Source: a bacterium
GTDB taxonomy: Bacteria; Actinomycetota; Acidimicrobiia; Spongiisociales; Spongiisociaceae
DNA length: 64,000 nt
NCBI GenBank assembly: GCA_026710435.1
Contig: JAPOQZ010000259.1
Location: forward strand, 1-64,000
Direction of reading: 5' to 3'
Shown piece after piece: positions 47,861 to 56,621 of the stretch; the first letter of the stretch is position 1; each line of letters begins with the position of its first letter. Under the pieces are notes generated by a model. That model was not told the origin of the DNA. It did not search any database and worked only from the letters and a program-made list of their open reading frames with translations. The position numbers were made by a program, and so were the translations under genes.

Positions 47861-48282
47861 GTGTACCTGCTGGACACCAACATCGTCTCCGAGTTGCGTC
47901 GACCGCGACCGCACCCGTCCGTAGTCAACTGGATCAACGACATACCAGCCGAACAGTTACTCGTGTCCGCTCTGACGATCGGCGAGATCCAGGCGGGCAT
48001 CGAAATCACCCGTGGCCAGGATCCGGCTAAAGCACGCGAACTGGAGTCTTGGCTCGACCAACGGGTGCTGGGCGGGTACGACGTACTGGCGCTTGATGCA
48101 GTCGTTTTCAGAGAGTGGGCGCGGCTGATGCACCGGAGATCCGCCACCCTGATACGAGACGCCATGATCGCCGCCGTAGCGGTCACTCAGCGCTGACCGT
48201 GGCAACTCGCAACGTCAGGGACTTCGAGACTCTGGGCGTGCCGGTATGCAATCCGTTCGCTCATCCCGACCGGACCAACTGA
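47861..48282 (+). pseudogene. VapC-like PIN toxin, frameshifted near the C-terminus
   Basis: VYLLDTNIVSELRRPRPHPSVVNWIN...ALTIGEIQAGIE...RSATLIRDAMIAAVAVTQR* then +1 frame ALTVATRNVRDFETLGVPVCNPFAH. Confidence 0.7.
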
Positions 48283-48345
48283 ACCCGGACCTCATCTGGT
48301 GGCGGAAGAACCTCCTATTCGTTCGGGTTCCCGCCTGATACGATT

Positions 48346-48639
48346 ATGCCCGTGCCCTATACACCTGAACAGGTCGAACTCATCGCTGAGATGGGTCCGG
48401 ACCCCAAGAACTGGCAATTGGCCGATCGGGAAGCCTGGGAGCTTGGCAAGAGGATGGCCGATGCTGTGGCTGACACCTATACAGACGACGATTGGCGCCA
48501 ACTATTGAACAGGTTGTCCCCTTCTCGCGCCGCCAAGCAGATCACCTCTCGCCCAAGGGAAGACCGCGGGAAGCTTCTGGGACTGCTCGCTTCCGAGCGC
48601 AGGCCAGACGTAGAGCGGCTCCTCCCTGTAACCGCATAA
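48346..48639 (+). CDS. Small hypothetical protein
   Basis: 97-aa ORF, 8 bp from the next small ORF. Confidence 0.45.
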   Translation: MPVPYTPEQVELIAEMGPDPKNWQLADREAWELGKRMADAVADTYTDDDWRQLLNRLSPSRAAKQITSRPREDRGKLLGLLASERRPDVERLLPVTA

Positions 48640-48646
48640 GAGGTCA

Positions 48647-48913
48647 TTGCAGGAACTGCCATGTATCGCCCGGTCGGCCTGTAAACACGGTGTGACGGCG
48701 TTTGATGTGCGGCTAGTTCTGAGCGACCCTTCAGTCGTCATAACCGTCTCGGACCTGGCAGGGGCCGAGTGCAGAGATCCAGAGCGGCCGAATGTTCTCG
48801 TCTATGCAGGATACCATGTCGATGATACGCCATTAGTGGTGTTCGTTGATCGGTTCGAGAGTGTAGCATTTCACTCTGAACCTGGCATGCGACGCTTCGG
48901 GTGGCTGTTCTGA
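48647..48913 (+). CDS. Small hypothetical protein, toxin-like size and pairing
   Basis: HGVTAFDVRLVLSDPSVV...NVLVYAGYHVDDTPLVVFVDRFE; forms a tight pair with 48346-48639. Confidence 0.4.
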   Translation: MQELPCIARSACKHGVTAFDVRLVLSDPSVVITVSDLAGAECRDPERPNVLVYAGYHVDDTPLVVFVDRFESVAFHSEPGMRRFGWLF

Positions 48914-49099
48914 CGGTCCCTGTGAAGGAACCTCCCCGGCGAAAGTGGCGAATCATCCTTTGCCTGAACCCGCGGTTGGTCCGTGCAAGCGATACCCAAT
49001 GCCCATCTCGCTCCGTCCTCCTCAAGCAGTCGCCTTCGGCCAGTGCTCGTACACCTCCGGCGCAGGAGCCATGGATCAACTGAGCGCAGCCTTCGTTGA

Positions 49100-50308
49100 T
49101 TAGACCCTTTCGACGATCATTGATATGCCCTGGCCTACACCTATACACATGGTGGCGAGACCGTAACGTCCTTCCCGCCTTCCTAACTCGTGGACCAGCG
49201 TGGTGAGAATGCGGGCGCCTGAACAGCCGAGCGGGTGGCCGAGGGCGATCGCCCCGCCGTTCACGTTGAGGATCTCCGGGTCGATGCCGAGTTCGTCGCG
49301 ACAGGCCACCGCTTGGGCGGCGAAGGCCTCGTTGAGTTCCACCAGGTCGAGGTCGGCCACTTCCAATCCGGCGCGATCGAGTGCCTTCCGGGTGGACGGC
49401 ACCGGTCCGATTCCCATCAGGTCGGGATGCACTCCGGCCACGCCTGAGGCGACCAGCCGGGCGATGGGTGTCAGGCCGGCAGTCGCCAGCCCCTTCTCGG
49501 TGGCGAGGATCAACCCGGCGGCGCCGTCGTTCATGGGCGACGAGTCCCCCGCCGTCACCGTTCCACCCTTCCTGAACACCGGCCGGAGCCTGGCCAGCGC
49601 TTCCATCGACGTGCCCGGACGGGGTCCTTCGTCGGATGCGATCAGGGCCAGAGTGCGACCTTTGGGTCCGGAAGGTGCCTCGATGGGGACGATCTCAGAA
49701 GCGAAACGTCCGGCTGCCTGGGCGCCGACCGCCCGGCGGTGGCTGGTCAGGGCGAAGTCGTCCTGGTCCCTGCGGGTGACCCCGTACTTGGTCGCCACCT
49801 CTTCGGCGGTCTCTCCCAGAGCGATGGGTGGGTACATCCGGCGCATCCGGGGGTTGGTGAGCCGCCAGCCCAGCACAGTGTCCACCATCCGGGGCGCTCC
49901 GACCGCGTAGCCCCGCTCGGGTTTGGCCATCACGTACGGTGCACGGCTCATGGATTCAGAGCCACCCGCGATCATGATCTCCCCCCAGCCCGAAACCAGG
50001 GCCTGAGCAGCGGAAACGACCGCCTGGAGTCCTGATCCGCACAGCCGGTTGACGGTCTGGCCGGTGACCTCGATCCCCAGCCCGGCAAGCAGTGGGGCCA
50101 TGCGGGCCACATTCCGGTTGTCCTCCCCCGCCTGGTTGGCTGCGCCCCACACCACATCTTCGACATCCGAGGGACTCAGACCGGGGCTTCGCTCCATGAG
50201 GGCACCGACCACATGGGCCGCCAGGTCGTCGGGCCGGACGGCCGCTAGCTGACCACCTAGCCGGCCCATCGGGGTCCGGCAGGCGTCAGCGATGTATATC
50301 TGTCTCAT
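49100..50308 (-). CDS. Acetyl-CoA acetyltransferase / thiolase
   Basis: QTVNRLCGSGLQAVVSAAQALVSG, IAGGSESMSRAPYV, NVNGGAIALGHPLGCSGARILTTLVHEL, MCIGVGQGISMIVERV. Confidence 0.93.
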   Translation of the reverse strand: MRQIYIADACRTPMGRLGGQLAAVRPDDLAAHVVGALMERSPGLSPSDVEDVVWGAANQAGEDNRNVARMAPLLAGLGIEVTGQTVNRLCGSGLQAVVSAAQALVSGWGEIMIAGGSESMSRAPYVMAKPERGYAVGAPRMVDTVLGWRLTNPRMRRMYPPIALGETAEEVATKYGVTRRDQDDFALTSHRRAVGAQAAGRFASEIVPIEAPSGPKGRTLALIASDEGPRPGTSMEALARLRPVFRKGGTVTAGDSSPMNDGAAGLILATEKGLATAGLTPIARLVASGVAGVHPDLMGIGPVPSTRKALDRAGLEVADLDLVELNEAFAAQAVACRDELGIDPEILNVNGGAIALGHPLGCSGARILTTLVHELGRREGRYGLATMCIGVGQGISMIVERV

Positions 50309-50478
50309 GGGCCCGGGTATCCACACATATTCGGTACCGTACTCTGCTTGGTGGAGCAAGGGAACCCCACAATGGCAGCGGACGAACCGGGTTGCGAGCG
50401 GGCTCGACGCGCTCCGGTACGGGGTGCTGTTTGCGTGGCTGACCTCCCACCTGCCACTCCCTCTCGCCTGGAGCCCCC

Positions 50479-51312
50479 ATGGCCATCTTCTTGGCTGGAC
50501 TGACATCTCTTCTATACGGCGTGTTCGACTTCGCCGGTGGGATGGCCACCCGCCGCGCCCCTGTCTTCGCGGTTGCCTTTTGGTCGAACTTCATGGGCCT
50601 GGTCCTCTCCGTTCTCATCGCGGTCACGTACCACCTGATATTCGGGGCTGCCTTCAGCATCGCAGACCTTGCCTGGGGAGCGTTGAGCGGCGCAGCCGCG
50701 GTCGTCGGGGTGCTCGCCTACTTCGAGGGTCTGGCCAAGGGTCAGATGGCGGTGGTCTCCCCGGTATCCGCTATCACCGTGTCGTTGATCCCCTTCCTGT
50801 TCGGGTTCCTGACTGGAGAGCGGTACGGTTTGTTGCCGTGGATGGGAGTCTTGCTTGCAGCCCCCGCCATGTGGCTGACCGTTGCAACCCGGAGCCGTGG
50901 AGACCGCCCGGGGAAGGCGGTATATGGTCTTGGAGCCGGTCTGGGCTTCTCTTTGGTGCTCATCGCCATGGCCCAGGTCTCGCCGGAGGCCGGAATGTGG
51001 CCGTTGATTCCCTTCAAGTGCGTCGGCCTCGCCTCAGCAGGAGTCCTCGTGAGAGTAAGGGGGATCCCACTTGGGCTGCTGAGGAAGGAACTCCTTCTGG
51101 CCTTCGGTGCCGGCGGAACCGTCTTGGCGAACCTCACCTACTTGCTGGCGGTGCAAATCGGGCCACTGGGACTCGTTGCGGTTGCGTCGTCCCTCTATCC
51201 GGCTGTGGTGGCCGTCATGGCGTTCTTGGTCTACAGAGAGAAGGCTCCTCCCCAACGCATAGCGGGCCTCCTCTTATCCTTCCTAGCCCTATCCCTGATC
51301 GCCCTGAACTAG
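50479..51312 (+). CDS. EamA/DMT-family transporter
   Basis: Ten hydrophobic segments; GLAKGQMAVVSPVSAITVSLIPFLFGFLTGER and LGLVAVASSLYPAVVAVMAFLVYREKAPPQRIAGLLL. Confidence 0.85.
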   Translation: MAIFLAGLTSLLYGVFDFAGGMATRRAPVFAVAFWSNFMGLVLSVLIAVTYHLIFGAAFSIADLAWGALSGAAAVVGVLAYFEGLAKGQMAVVSPVSAITVSLIPFLFGFLTGERYGLLPWMGVLLAAPAMWLTVATRSRGDRPGKAVYGLGAGLGFSLVLIAMAQVSPEAGMWPLIPFKCVGLASAGVLVRVRGIPLGLLRKELLLAFGAGGTVLANLTYLLAVQIGPLGLVAVASSLYPAVVAVMAFLVYREKAPPQRIAGLLLSFLALSLIALN

Positions 51313-51668
51313 CTGGCTGCGTGGGGGCGGGGTGGCGCGACGATGGGGATCCGCTCGTCGTCGAACACTGCCGTTATCTCAAGGCGGCCACCCAGGCTCT
51401 CTACAACTGAGCGGACAGTGGATATGAGATGGTCGTTGGTGTTTTCCATCTCTGAGATCGTGGGCTGGGCACGCTTCAGACGATCAGCCAACTCGATCTG
51501 GGTCATCGCCCGCGCCTGGCGGAGTTCACCAAGGCTGTAAGCGACAGCTTCACTGGCGGCCTCCGCCCGCAGATCTTCGAGTTCTTCTTCCTCTTCAGGA
51601 CTCAGCTCACCTCTGACCTCGTCCCACGCGTGGTACTTCTTCGTGGTCTTCTGCCGGGTTGTGGTCAT
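51309..51668 (-). CDS. XRE-family HTH antitoxin-like regulator
   Basis: LGELRQARAMTQIELADRLKRAQPTISEMENTNDHLISTVRSVVESLGGRLEITAVF. Confidence 0.8.
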   Translation of the reverse strand: MTTTRQKTTKKYHAWDEVRGELSPEEEEELEDLRAEAASEAVAYSLGELRQARAMTQIELADRLKRAQPTISEMENTNDHLISTVRSVVESLGGRLEITAVFDDERIPIVAPPRPHAAS

Positions 51669-51727
51669 GGCATCTTCTCCTTTCCCCTGGCCGCATCGTC
51701 TACTCGACCCGTGTCCAGATCATCTAG

Positions 51728-51826
51728 GAGGGTGCTGAGCAATCCACCAGCGGCCTGCCAACCGCCGGCATAATCCCTGGGCCGGCGGGCGGCAGGCCCG
51801 AGCAATCGTCATTGGTCAGCACCCTC
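51728..51826 (-). repeat. MITE-like palindromic element, full copy E7
   Basis: 99 bp, GAGGGTGCTGAGCAATCC...ATTGGTCAGCACCCTC, CTAG on both sides; between toxin and antitoxin genes. Confidence 0.9.
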
Positions 51827-52194
51827 CTAGGTACTCCTCGTACAGCTGTTCCGCCTCTGGAATCGCTCGCCGGTACCAAAACGACCATCTCCCCGTCTTG
51901 TCGCCCCCCAACAACAGCAACGCCTGCCGCTCCGGGTCGAAGACGAACAGGACCCGGACGTTGCGCGCTTCCGACCCTCGGGGCCGCAGTTCCTTCATGT
52001 TGTGGTACTTCGACCGTGCACCCGATCCCGTACGGGCGTCCTAGCCCCGGTCCCCGCTCCGCCAACAAATCAACGACGACTCGGACCGCTTGCCGCCGCG
52101 CGTGGTTGAGACCCTGATCGAACCAGTCCTTGAACACGGCGGTTGCGTTGACCTGCCACACCACAACCATTATAGGGCATACCCGATACACCAC
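51816..52194 (-). pseudogene. RelE/HigB-like (phage-derived Gp49-like) toxin, frameshifted
   Basis: WQVNATAVFKDWFDQGLNHARRQAVRVVVDLLAERGPGLGRPY then +1 frame SKYHNMKELRPRGSEARNVRVLFVFDPERQALLLLGGDKTGRWSFWYRRAIPEAEQLYEEYLGGC*. Confidence 0.65.
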
Positions 52195-52530
52195 GGCTCT
52201 TGAGGTCGCTGGAGCTAGCCGGCATCTGACGTTGAGTTTTCGGCCCCGAGTTAACGGACACCCAAGAGGCGATTACCGGGTTCTCTCCCGCCGCATCGTG
52301 GTACTAGACGCGGGACGCCACCACTCGGCTGTCGACTGCCACCGCCGGTTACCTGGTTGTTTGCCGCTGTGGGCAGCGGTCTACCCTCCGTAGCGAGGTA
52401 CGACGGTTGGGGCTTTGCCTCGAATTCTGTACCGCCGTGCCCACAGCGGGAACGCGGGTCGTGGGTTGAGTATCACGACCGTTGTTAGGGCCTGTTCACC
52501 CAAGTTACACCCATGTGATACCATTACCAT

Positions 52531-52756
52531 ATGGCAATAACACAAAACCAATACCAACTTATAGCAGACGCCGTTCCCTAAACAGCAGGGCAACATCAAA
52601 GTATCCAACCTCGACGCCCTCAACGCCATCCTCTACATGCTGGAGCAGGGCTACAAATGGCGGGTACTACCTGAACGGTTCGGACACTGGCACACCATCT
52701 ACATGCGGTTCAGCCGCTGGTCCCACAACGGAGTTCTCCAGCGGGTATTCGAACGT
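52531..52756 (+). mobile_element. IS5-family transposase 5' fragment (degenerate)
   Basis: MAITQNQYQLIADAV then one-base shift PKQQGNIKVSNLDALNAILYMLEQGYKWRVLPERFGHWHTIYMRFSRWSHNGVLQRVFE; ends at a CTAGGAGGGTGC element end. Confidence 0.7.
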
Positions 52757-52768
52757 CTAGGAGGGTGC
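52757..52768 (+). repeat. MITE end E8 (12 bp)
   Basis: CTAGGAGGGTGC directly after the IS5 fragment. Confidence 0.4.
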
Positions 52769-52894
52769 GACTCATCTCCGCTCATCCCCGCGACCCCGAA
52801 ACCGTGCCCTCAAGCACCTGGCGGAACCGGCGCACCGCGATCACCCGGACTCCCTTGCATACTCTCACTCCCCCGGTATGGAACCACATGCCGG

Positions 52895-54256
52895 TCACCC
52901 GCGTTCGGCCACCAGGCGCAGGACCGACCCGGCGGCGTTCATGACGTACACCTCTCCGGCGACGTCGGTCCCGAAAGCCACCACCTGGCCCGCGTTTCCC
53001 ACCTGGTCAGTCCAGTCGGTGGGCGGGTCGGTGGGACTGTCGAGCGGGAAGCTGCGCAGGTATCCGCCGCAGTAGTCGGAGAAGAGGTAGTGCCCGTAGA
53101 GTTCGGGGATCTCCGTTCCCCGGTAGACCACCCCCCCGGTTATGGAGCATGTACCGGCGTCGCCATGCTCCACTTCGAGTACCGGCAGGGTCAGGCCGGT
53201 GGCGTCGCATCCCGAGGCGGGCCGGAAGCAGTGGAGGCCTTCGGTGATCGGCCAGCCGTAGTTGAGGCCCGGCGTGTCGATGGGCGCCACGGACACCTCC
53301 TCGAAGTTGTTCTGGCCGACGTCGGCGATCACCACCAGGCCGGACTGGTGATCGATGGTGAAGCGCCAGGGATTCCGCAGACCGATCGCCCATGCGGACG
53401 GTTCCGGGAAGGGATTGCCGGGTGCCGGGGTGAGGACCCCGGGGACCGACACGTCGAATCTGAGCAGGGCAGCCAGCGGGGTACGGTCGTCCTGCCCGTG
53501 GCCGAACTGATCGTTTGCGCCTCCCCCGTCACCCATCCCCAGATACAGGTAGCCGTCCGGTCCGAAGGCGATCGTCCCACCGTTGTGGTTGGCGGCCGGC
53601 TGGTTGATCCGCATCAGAACGGCTTCGGTATCGGCACGAACAGCGCCGGCTTCGGCAACGTATTCGGCTAGGACCGTACGGCCCTCGAGATCGGAGTAGT
53701 GGACGAACATCCTCCCGGAATCCGTGTAATCAGGCGCGAAGGCGATGCCCAGCAGACCCTGCTCGCCCCGGTTGCGGACGCGATGGCTGATGTCCAGGAA
53801 GGGTTCGGTTGACAGCCCGTCGTCACTGTAGGTCCAGAGACGCCCTTCCTTCGAGGCGATCACCAGCAGGCCGCTGCCAGGCACAGCAGTGAGGTCCACC
53901 GGGAACTCGACCTCGGCCACCTCGACGTACGCGAGCGAGCGCAGGGCCGGCAATGTCGTGGTCGTCGCCAAGGTGGTGCTCGACGAAACCGTCGACGCGG
54001 AACCGGGTTCCGGCACTCCCGGGACCGAAGTAGCCGCCGTGGTCGGCTCTACCGCCGATGTGTCCGGGACCGTCGGTGTGGCCGGGACTGTGGGTGTGGC
54101 CGGGACCGTGGTTGTTGCAAGCTCGGGACCAGCGGTGGTGGTCGTAGCCTCCAGCGGGTCCGGAGGGGGAAACGTAGCAGCGACCGGTTCCTCCGGCGCG
54201 CTGCAAGAAGCAGTAAGCAGGCCGGCCAGAGCGAGCGAGAACAACCGGCGGCGCAT
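52895..54256 (-). CDS. PQQ-dependent sugar dehydrogenase-like lipoprotein
   Basis: LAGLLTASCSAP lipobox; FLDISHRVRNRGEQGLLGIAFAPDY, NHNGGTIAFGPDGYLYLGMGDGG, GLRNPWRFTID, ADVGQNNFEEV, GLNYGWPITEGLHCF. Confidence 0.85.
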   Translation of the reverse strand: MRRRLFSLALAGLLTASCSAPEEPVAATFPPPDPLEATTTTAGPELATTTVPATPTVPATPTVPDTSAVEPTTAATSVPGVPEPGSASTVSSSTTLATTTTLPALRSLAYVEVAEVEFPVDLTAVPGSGLLVIASKEGRLWTYSDDGLSTEPFLDISHRVRNRGEQGLLGIAFAPDYTDSGRMFVHYSDLEGRTVLAEYVAEAGAVRADTEAVLMRINQPAANHNGGTIAFGPDGYLYLGMGDGGGANDQFGHGQDDRTPLAALLRFDVSVPGVLTPAPGNPFPEPSAWAIGLRNPWRFTIDHQSGLVVIADVGQNNFEEVSVAPIDTPGLNYGWPITEGLHCFRPASGCDATGLTLPVLEVEHGDAGTCSITGGVVYRGTEIPELYGHYLFSDYCGGYLRSFPLDSPTDPPTDWTDQVGNAGQVVAFGTDVAGEVYVMNAAGSVLRLVAERG

Positions 54257-54337
54257 CGGTTGCATCTTATCGGCGAGCACCGGAAAGGCTGCCGTGCGCT
54301 GCTACCGTCCCGCCCGGCAGCCGCTGTGGAGCCGACT

Positions 54338-55669
54338 TTGACCAGCCTCGTACGGAACGACCGCAAGACCATATTCGGGTGGGCCATGTACGACTGGGCC
54401 AACTCGGCGTTCGCCGTCACTCTCGGCGCGATCATCGCTCCCTTCTTCGCCGACGTGATCGTGCCCGAGGGAGGATGGAACGGCTGGTCGGCCGAGACCC
54501 TCTGGGCCGCTGTGGTGTCGATCGGCTCAACGGTCCTCTTCTTGATGATGCCGGTCCTCGGAGCGATCGCCGACTTCAACTCGGCCAGGCGCCGTTTCCT
54601 GCGCAACTGCGCCCTGGGCGGCGGCGTGATGGTGCTCCTACTGCCCTTCGTGCCAGACGGGACGGTGCCATGGTTCCTGGTGATAGCAATCACGGCCCAC
54701 ATCGGGTTCGTGGCCTCCAACGTGTTCTACGATGCCTTCCTCCCCGGCCTGACCACCGACGACACCGTCGACCGGGTCTCCTCGAAGGGGTTCGCCTTCG
54801 GATACGTGGGAGGCGGCCTGTACCTGGTACTGGCCCTTGCCCTGCTGCTGCTGAGCGGCGACGACGGCATAACCGGGTTGTCGGACAGTGGCGCCGCCCG
54901 CGTGGCCATCCTCGGCTCGGGACTGTGGTGGATGGGCTTCACCCTCTACTCCCTGCGCCACCTGCCGGAGGTCGGAGAGGAATCCCCGATCCCTGCCCGC
55001 TACCGGCATATGCGTCCGTGGCGGGCCTACACGGCCATCGGCTTCGGCCGTAGCTTCACGACGGCGAAGAAGCTGGTCGGGTACCCGCAACTCCTGCTGT
55101 TCGTGCTGGCGTTCATCTTCTACAACGACGGAGTCCAGACGGTGATCAACATCTCGGGTTCCTACGCGTCGGAGACGCTCGGGTTGGAGATCGCCGAGAT
55201 AGCCATCGCCTTCCTCGTGGTGCAGTTCGTGGCTTTCGGCGGGGCTCTCTTCTTCGGGATGCTGGCCGACCGGATCGGCGCCAAGCAGGCCATCCTCTGG
55301 TCGCTCGTGGTCTGGTCGTTGATCTCGGTGGTCGCGAACTTCCTGCCGGCCGGGGAGGCGATGCCTTTCTACCTGCTCGCGGTGGTGGTCGGCTGGGTGA
55401 TGGGAGGCGTGCAGGCGCTGAGCCGCAGCCTGTACTCGACGATGATCCCCGAAGAAGCCTCCGCGGAGTTCTTCGGTTTCTACAGCGTGTTCTCGAAGTT
55501 CTCGGCCATCTGGGGACCGCTGGTGTTCAGCATCGTCAGCCACCGTACCGGCTCTGGCCGCCCCGCCGTGCTCTCCATCGTGGTCTTCTTCATCATCGGT
55601 GGGATCCTGCTAGCCAGGGTCAACGTCGCCGAAGCCCGGGAATCCCGGGCCAGATGGTCGGCGGGTTGA
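54338..55669 (+). CDS. MFS transporter, UMF1/Atg22-like
   Basis: RKTIFGWAMYDWANSAFAVTLGAIIAPFF; 12 TM; GGVQALSRSLYSTMIPEEASAEFFGFYSVFSKFSAIWGP. Start uncertain (TTG assumed). Confidence 0.85.
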   Translation: MTSLVRNDRKTIFGWAMYDWANSAFAVTLGAIIAPFFADVIVPEGGWNGWSAETLWAAVVSIGSTVLFLMMPVLGAIADFNSARRRFLRNCALGGGVMVLLLPFVPDGTVPWFLVIAITAHIGFVASNVFYDAFLPGLTTDDTVDRVSSKGFAFGYVGGGLYLVLALALLLLSGDDGITGLSDSGAARVAILGSGLWWMGFTLYSLRHLPEVGEESPIPARYRHMRPWRAYTAIGFGRSFTTAKKLVGYPQLLLFVLAFIFYNDGVQTVINISGSYASETLGLEIAEIAIAFLVVQFVAFGGALFFGMLADRIGAKQAILWSLVVWSLISVVANFLPAGEAMPFYLLAVVVGWVMGGVQALSRSLYSTMIPEEASAEFFGFYSVFSKFSAIWGPLVFSIVSHRTGSGRPAVLSIVVFFIIGGILLARVNVAEARESRARWSAG

Positions 55670-55983
55670 AAGTGGCCGAGGAACGGACCGATCCGGGCGA
55701 GGTAACTCCGGCGGAGCCCCAACGCCCGCGTACCCCGGTCCACTGGGGCAGGCTGGTTGCCCTGCTCCTGCTGGCCGCGGCCGCCGGGTTTCTCATCTAC
55801 CAGAACCTGGAGGACGTGCCCCTGCGGGCGTTCTGGTGGGAGTTCAGTATCCCCCTGGTGGTGGTGGTTATCGCCACCGTGCTGCTTACCCTGGTCGTCG
55901 AAGTGCTCGTCAAGACGGTCATCGGATGGCGGCGCCGGCGCCCCCGCCGACCGTTCCGTCGTCGCCACTTCCCAAACAGGTAG
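55654..55983 (+). CDS. Small membrane protein, LapA-like
   Basis: LVALLLLAAAAGFLIYQNLEDVPLRAFWWEFSIPLVVVVIATVLLTLVV. Confidence 0.55.
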   Translation: MVGGLKVAEERTDPGEVTPAEPQRPRTPVHWGRLVALLLLAAAAGFLIYQNLEDVPLRAFWWEFSIPLVVVVIATVLLTLVVEVLVKTVIGWRRRRPRRPFRRRHFPNR

Positions 55984-56047
55984 AACGACGCACTCCCAGG
56001 TATCGGGGTTCATTCACTACGATGCGTAGCGCATCCGGGAGGTACAG

Positions 56048-56611
56048 ATGAAGGTCACGCAAGAGATACAGGTAGCGAGCAGCGCTGAGAGCGTCTTCGA
56101 GTTCTTCCAGGACGTTCCTGCAGTTGCCCAATGCATGCCGGGCGCCAAGCTCACCGAGGACCGAGGGGATGGCAGCTACAGGGGCACTGTCTCCGTGAGG
56201 CTCGGACCCATGACGGCCGGGTTCGAGGGAGAGGCAACCGTGGCCTCCGACCCGGACACGATGACCGGCCAGATTTCGGGTAAGGGAGTCGACCGGAGAG
56301 GTGGCTCCCGCGGTCAGGTCAACGTCAAGTACGCGGTAGTGGCTGCAGACGACGGTTCAACGGTATCGGTGGACGCCGACATCACCATCTCCGGAGCCGC
56401 CGCCCAGTTCGGGCGTACCGGGCTGATCAACCAGATATCCCAGCGCCTCATCAGGGACTTCGTGCGCTGCATCGAAGCGAAGCTCCAAGCCGAGAGCGAG
56501 TCGTCGGCCGCCGAGATCAGCGCCGGCGAGGTGAAGGGCATCTCGCTGGTGGCTTCCACCGTCGGATCGGAAATATCGTCAGGCGTCAAGAAGCTCTTCA
56601 AGAAGGACTGA
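56048..56611 (+). CDS. SRPBCC / CoxG-like protein
   Basis: VASSAESVFEFFQDVPAVAQCMPGAKLTE...VSVRLGPMTAGFEGEATV...GRTGLINQISQRLIRDF. Confidence 0.85.
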   Translation: MKVTQEIQVASSAESVFEFFQDVPAVAQCMPGAKLTEDRGDGSYRGTVSVRLGPMTAGFEGEATVASDPDTMTGQISGKGVDRRGGSRGQVNVKYAVVAADDGSTVSVDADITISGAAAQFGRTGLINQISQRLIRDFVRCIEAKLQAESESSAAEISAGEVKGISLVASTVGSEISSGVKKLFKKD

Positions 56612-56621
56612 CCGCGACCCC

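Noticed and set aside
52637-53671. 344-aa plus-strand ORF beginning with transposase sequence
   Set aside because: Only the first ~40 codons are IS5-like; the remainder is antisense to the PQQ sugar dehydrogenase gene.
54056-54120. Tandem repeat (PATPTVPATPTVPDTS) in the PQQ dehydrogenase leader
   Set aside because: Short imperfect repeat in a Pro/Thr-rich lipoprotein linker; common and unlikely to be a switch since units are multiples of three.
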